This document shows positions 62,599-64,000 of a DNA stretch of 64,000 nt, piece after piece. Location: NCBI RefSeq assembly GCF_003063415.1, contig NZ_NESK01000006.1, positions 1 through 64,000 of the forward strand, given 5' to 3'. The stretch's first letter is position 1; each line of letters begins with the position of its first letter. Below the pieces are notes generated by a model. The model did not search any database, was not told the DNA's origin, and saw only the letters and a program-made list of their open reading frames with translations. This stretch comes from Limnohabitans sp. 2KL-17. Lineage in GTDB: Bacteria; Pseudomonadota; Gammaproteobacteria; Burkholderiales; Burkholderiaceae_C. The position numbers and the translations under genes are program-made.

Positions 62599-63159
62599 TT
62601 GAGCGAAAGCCTGCAAACCATTGAAGCCGAACTGCACGCGGTGTGGATGCAATCCCTTCAGGGGGATGCCGCCAGCTACCAACGTGCATTGACACTCATG
62701 AGTGGTCATTTGCGGCGCTTTCTGCAAAAGCGAATGCAATCTCAATCCAGTGATGTCGAGGACCTTGTGCAAGAAACGCTGATGGCCATCCATCAAAAAC
62801 GCCACACCTATCAAAGCGACCAGCCCCTGACGGCTTGGATGTACGCGATTGCGCGCTACAAATGGGTCGATCATCTGCGGGCTCACGGTCGCCGAGAAGG
62901 ACTGCATGACGATATCGATGACTGGGCAGAAACCCTGGCGGTGGACAGCGAAGAACAGGCCAGCGATGCGCACAAGGATCTGGCCATCATGCTGGCCGAC
63001 TTGCCTGCGCGCCAGCGTGAAGCCATCGAGCACACGCGGCTGATTGGCTTGTCAATCACAGAAACCGCCCAGCGGACCGGACAAAGTGAAGCCTCTGTCA
63101 AAGTCAACATTCATCGGGGTCTGAAAACCCTGATGGCCAAATGGGGAGCGAGCGCATGA
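62599..63159 (+). CDS. ECF sigma factor (SigF-like)
   Basis: 186 residues from a TTG start; a stop at 62569 closes the frame upstream so no ATG is possible nearer than 62647. Region 2 is seen in RFLQKRMQSQSSDVEDLVQE and TLMAIHQKRHTY with AWMYAIARYKWVDHLR. Region 4 is LPARQREAIEHTRLIGLSITETA and SVKVNIHRGLKTL. It matches the sigma factors that pair with NrsF/DUF1109. It overlaps the anti-sigma gene by ATGA and faces the copper-RiPP operon it likely controls. Confidence 0.88.
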   Translation: MSESLQTIEAELHAVWMQSLQGDAASYQRALTLMSGHLRRFLQKRMQSQSSDVEDLVQETLMAIHQKRHTYQSDQPLTAWMYAIARYKWVDHLRAHGRREGLHDDIDDWAETLAVDSEEQASDAHKDLAIMLADLPARQREAIEHTRLIGLSITETAQRTGQSEASVKVNIHRGLKTLMAKWGASA

Positions 63160-63794
63160 AGACAAACGACCTGATTGCCTTGCTGGCCAGCGACACGCTG
63201 CAGCCGCAAAAACCCGTGCCCCAGCAGTTGCTGCGCAAACTGGCGCTGGGCGCAGTGGTCTGTGGCGTGTTGTTGCTCGCCTTGTTTGGTGTGAACCCGC
63301 GCATGGGCGAGATGGCGACACACCCCGCCTTTGCCACCAAGATGCTGTGGTTGGCCGCCTTGATGGGCTTCAGTCTGTACGGCCTGTTTCGCCTGGCCCG
63401 GCCCGGCGTGGGGGCAGGTCACACCCTGTCGGGCATCGGCCTGGCGCTTTTGGCCATGCTCAGCCTGGGCTTGGTGCAAGTGCTGCAAACCGAGTCGGGC
63501 GCTCGTAACGCGCAGTGGATGGGCGACTCATGGCAGGTCTGCTCAGTGAGCATTACGGCCTTGTCTTTGCCAGTACTGGGTGCTTTACTCTGGGCCTTGC
63601 GTCAGCTGGCCCCCACCCGACCCGTGTTCGCTGGCGCGGTGGCGGGTGTGCTGGCGGGCAGCCTGGCAGCGAGCATTTATTCGATGCACTGCCCCGAAAC
63701 CAGCCTGACGTTTTTCGCCGTCTGGTATGTGCTGGGCATGGCCCTGAGCACGGGCTTGGGTGCGCTGCTGGGCTCGCGCTGCTTGCGCTGGTGA
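63156..63794 (+). CDS. NrsF-family anti-sigma factor (DUF1109)
   Basis: 212 residues, six membrane helices. MKTNDLIALLASDTLQPQKP opens with the cytoplasmic sigma-binding end. DUF1109 landmarks include LAALMGFSLYGLFRLARPG and IYSMHCPETSLTFFAVWYVLG, the Cys-containing segment thought to sense metal or oxidant stress. It holds the sigma factor at the membrane until a signal arrives. Confidence 0.88.
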   Translation: MKTNDLIALLASDTLQPQKPVPQQLLRKLALGAVVCGVLLLALFGVNPRMGEMATHPAFATKMLWLAALMGFSLYGLFRLARPGVGAGHTLSGIGLALLAMLSLGLVQVLQTESGARNAQWMGDSWQVCSVSITALSLPVLGALLWALRQLAPTRPVFAGAVAGVLAGSLAASIYSMHCPETSLTFFAVWYVLGMALSTGLGALLGSRCLRW

Positions 63795-63806
63795 CCGATG
63801 AAAGGC

Positions 63807-64000
63807 TCAGGCCACCGCGCCTGAGCCATACCGGCCGTGCAGTAATTGGCCGGTTCTGAAACGCTCTAGGGCATAGGGCGCCAAAGGCACATCGGTGGGC
63901 AAGCCCAGGGCTTGTTGGGCCAGCACCCGGCCAACTGCTGGCGAGAGCTTGAAACCGTGGCCTGAAAAACCAAAGCCCACCACCAAACCGGGCACATCCG
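63807..64000 (-). CDS. FAD-dependent amine/amino acid oxidoreductase, C-terminus (partial)
   Basis: The last 64 codons, PGLVVGFGFSGHGFKLSPAV then GRVLAQQALGLPTDVPLAPY, are the C-terminal FAD-binding end of the DAO family (DadA/SoxB/glycine oxidase type). The rest lies beyond the window. It converges with the anti-sigma gene 12 bases away. Confidence 0.85.
   Translation of the reverse strand, partial: DVPGLVVGFGFSGHGFKLSPAVGRVLAQQALGLPTDVPLAPYALERFRTGQLLHGRYGSGAVA

Overview
The window is GC-rich chromosomal DNA of a betaproteobacterium. It is most likely from the Comamonadaceae (Limnohabitans/Rhodoferax/Variovorax-like). Grounds for this are the TorF-like porin, GlnK and AmtB together, GlcE/GlcF, DUF1272, ArgP/ArgO, the SenABC set, and high-GC codon usage. 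No rRNA, tRNA, CRISPR array or replication origin was recognised. Everything is read by eye from the sequence; no database search was run.

Layout. 1-1400: decayed DNA with the tip of an IS transposase, a shred of a CoA-transferase, a broken hybrid histidine kinase and an AT-rich junction. 1.4-12.8 kb: LysR regulator divergent from mmsA and a GMC oxidoreductase, then transporters, alanine racemase, DedA, glutathione peroxidase and DUF1272. 12.9-14.5 kb: a HipBA-type toxin-antitoxin pair with an operator-like repeat. 14.5-19.1 kb: glcF, glcE, an SMP-30 lactonase and an XdhC-family gene separated by a (GGCTT)n repeat. 19.3-22.2 kb: a nitrogen-regulated porin-glnK-amtB operon with sigma-54 and NtrC-like sites, divergent from comM. 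23.8-29.7 kb: MFS transporter, rhodanese/YeeE thiosulfate group and argP/argO.

29.7-47.7 kb is a selenium locus. A PhnCDEE-type ABC transporter (the family includes putative selenate transporters) diverges from egtD. After a TRAP/dioxygenase/dehydrogenase block come senA, senB and senC. Together these can supply hercynine, selenophosphate, a selenosugar and C-Se bond formation, i.e. selenoneine synthesis with a likely dedicated selenium importer. A double-cupin protein and a CoA-transferase follow senC in the same direction.

47.8-54.3 kb: secreted hypothetical proteins, a TVP38-flavoprotein fusion, a Fic protein with a perfect operator-like palindrome, and a YfbU gene cassette with an attC site but no integrase. 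54.3-58.5 kb: a ynjBCDF-type ABC operon. 58.6-63.8 kb: a bufferin/HvfABC copper-RiPP operon (precursor, MNIO enzyme, partner, DoxX, thioredoxin, CcdA-like) divergent from its ECF sigma/NrsF anti-sigma pair. Both sides carry the same outward promoter motif, GTAAC-N17-CGRA. The window ends inside a FAD-dependent oxidoreductase.
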